NCBI GenBank assembly: GCA_947086625.1
Contig: CAMTZV010000082.1
Span: forward strand, 1 to 6,810
DNA: 6,810 nt
Reading direction: 5' to 3'
Source: an uncultured bacterium
Lineage (GTDB): Bacteria > Bacillota > Clostridia > Lachnospirales > Lachnospiraceae
The notes below the pieces were generated by a model. The model was not told the origin of the DNA. It saw only the letters and a list, made by a program, of their open reading frames with translations, and did no database searches. Below are positions 5,581 through 6,810 of this stretch, in pieces (position 1 is the stretch's first letter; every line of letters begins with the position of its first letter). Both the position numbers and the translations under genes were made by a program.

Positions 5581-6810
5581 ATGGAAAACGAGACAGTTTC
5601 CAAAAATTTTATTGAACGAATCATCGATGAGGATTTGGCACAGGGCAGGGTTGACGCGGTGTGCACGCGCTTTCCGCCGGAGCCCAACGGTTATCTGCAC
5701 ATCGGTCACGCCAAATCCATTCTGTTAAATTACGGACTGGCAAAAAAATACGGCGGAAAATTCAATATGCGCTTCGACGACACGAACCCGACGAAGGAGC
5801 GCATCGAGTTTGTGGAGTCCATCAAGGCGGATATCAAATGGCTTGGCGCGGACTGGGAGGACAGGCTCTATTTTGCGTCCGATTATTTCCAGCAGATGTT
5901 CGAGGCGGCGGTGACGCTCATCAAAAAGGGAAAGGCATACGTGTCGGATCTCTCCGCAGAGCAGATCCGCGAGTACCGCGGCACACTGGAGGAGCCGGGC
6001 AAAAAGGATCCCGCAAGCGACCGGAGTGTGGAGGAAAATCTGGCGCTGTTTGAGGATATGAAAAACGGGAAATTCGCGGACGGCGAGAAGGTGCTGCGGG
6101 CGAAGATCGATATGGCATCCCCGAACATGAACATGCGCGACCCCGTCATCTACCGCGTGGCGCACATGACGCACCACAACACCGGGGACACCTGGTGCAT
6201 TTATCCGATGTACGATTTCGCGCATCCGATCGAGGACGCGATCGAGGGCATCACGCACTCCATCTGCACGCTGGAATTTGAGGATCACAGACCGCTCTAC
6301 GACTGGGTCGTGCGGGAGGTAGGCTACGAGAGGCCGCCGAAGCAGATCGAGTTTGCAAAGCTCTATCTGAAAAATGTCGTCACGGGCAAGCGCTACATCA
6401 AGCGGTTAGTCGAGGAGGGCATCGTGGACGGCTGGGACGATCCGAGGCTCGTGTCCATCTCGGGGCTTAGAAGGCGCGGCTTTACGCCGGAGTCGATTCA
6501 GATGTTCGTGGACATGTGCGGCGTTTCCAAGGCAAACTCCATCGCGGACTACGCGGCGCTCGAGTATTGCATCCGCGAGGATCTGAAGGTGAAGCGCCCG
6601 CGCGTGATGGCGGTGCTCGATCCGGTAAAGCTCGTGATCGACAACTATCCGCAGGGTGAGGTCGAGTGGCTCACCGTGCCCAACAATCAGGAGAACGAGG
6701 CGCTTGGCAGCCGGAAGGTCCCGTTTGCCGGGGAACTTTACATCGAGCGGGAGGATTTTATGGAGGAGCCTCCGAAAAAATATTTCCGGCTGTTTCCGGG
6801 CAATGAGGTG
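5581..6810 (+). CDS. glnS: Glutaminyl-tRNA synthetase, 3'-partial
   Basis: Class I aminoacyl-tRNA synthetase that charges tRNA-Gln with glutamine in the cytosol. The frame runs open to the window end (410 codons; E. coli GlnRS has about 554), so about 145 residues lie outside. The start ATG follows AAGGAGG (5565-5571) by 9 bases. [17 protein letters not shown] (30-46) holds the HIGH motif at 40-43; the PPEPNG form marks GlnRS rather than Glu[10 protein letters not shown] (63-70) places Asp66, and YDFAHPIED (211-219) places Tyr211, the same numbers as the glutamine-binding residues of E. coli GlnRS. The second class I signature, VMSKR in E. coli, reads VTGKR here (267-271): Lys270 is kept but Met-Ser is replaced by Thr-Gly. 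The C-terminal visible part ([35 protein letters not shown]) is the start of the anticodon-binding beta-barrels. Many Firmicutes lack GlnRS and use the GatCAB amidotransferase route instead, so its presence is informative. Confidence 0.96.
   Translation, partial: MENETVSKNFIERIIDEDLAQGRVDAVCTRFPPEPNGYLHIGHAKSILLNYGLAKKYGGKFNMRFDDTNPTKERIEFVESIKADIKWLGADWEDRLYFASDYFQQMFEAAVTLIKKGKAYVSDLSAEQIREYRGTLEEPGKKDPASDRSVEENLALFEDMKNGKFADGEKVLRAKIDMASPNMNMRDPVIYRVAHMTHHNTGDTWCIYPMYDFAHPIEDAIEGITHSICTLEFEDHRPLYDWVVREVGYERPPKQIEFAKLYLKNVVTGKRYIKRLVEEGIVDGWDDPRLVSISGLRRRGFTPESIQMFVDMCGVSKANSIADYAALEYCIREDLKVKRPRVMAVLDPVKLVIDNYPQGEVEWLTVPNNQENEALGSRKVPFAGELYIEREDFMEEPPKKYFRLFPGNEV

Noticed and set aside
5725..6288. 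187-residue minus-strand open frame
   Set aside because: It lies fully antisense to the conserved glnS catalytic domain, with no ribosome binding site or known motif.
1..6810. CRISPR array, tRNA, rRNA, insertion sequence ends, phage or toxin-antitoxin genes
   Set aside because: No regularly spaced repeats, cloverleaf-like sequences, transposase motifs or paired inverted ends were found on reading both strands; the DUF1703 protein alone does not show a defence or mobile context.

Overview
The window looks like ordinary chromosomal DNA from a moderately GC-rich Clostridia-class Firmicute, most likely in or near Lachnospiraceae. The reasons are strong purine-rich Shine-Dalgarno sites (GGAGG type), third-position GC preference, and protein signatures typical of gut clostridia: an AAA-ATPase-like/DUF1703 protein, the [12 protein letters not shown] start of the LysR regulator, and the QQLYNIADSLVAG segment of the MATE transporter. 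The genus is inferred, not proven.

Layout, left to right. (1) 1-1089, plus strand: the C-terminal part of an AAA-ATPase-like/PD-(D/E)XK (DUF1703) protein whose ATPase motifs lie outside the window. (2) 1090-1226: a compact intergenic region with a terminator hairpin, a six-codon mini-ORF behind a strong Shine-Dalgarno, and a second GC-only hairpin with a T5 tail immediately before the next gene's ribosome binding site. (3) 1227-3164, plus: a DUF255/YyaL (SPATA20-type) protein with a thioredoxin-like CHWC motif and an (alpha/alpha)6 region. (4) 3144-4061, minus: a LysR-family regulator that overlaps the yyaL 3' end tail to tail by 21 bp. (5) 4062-4177: an AT-rich divergent control region with one 12-bp palindrome carrying TATAAT on both strands. 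(6) 4178-5524, plus: a MATE-family efflux transporter. (7) 5581 to the window end, plus: the first 410 codons of glutaminyl-tRNA synthetase (glnS), open at the right edge, with a good promoter whose -35 box overlaps the MATE stop codon.

The one clear functional pairing is the LysR regulator with the divergent MATE pump: the regulator probably controls the pump, and perhaps itself, from the shared control region. yyaL and glnS appear to be independent transcription units. I see no CRISPR array, tRNA, rRNA, insertion sequence or phage gene. The best lead for something undescribed is the yyaL leader, where a terminator-like hairpin sits between every plausible promoter and the start codon, right after a tiny translated-looking ORF. 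That arrangement suggests attenuation. I did not find a new multi-gene system.
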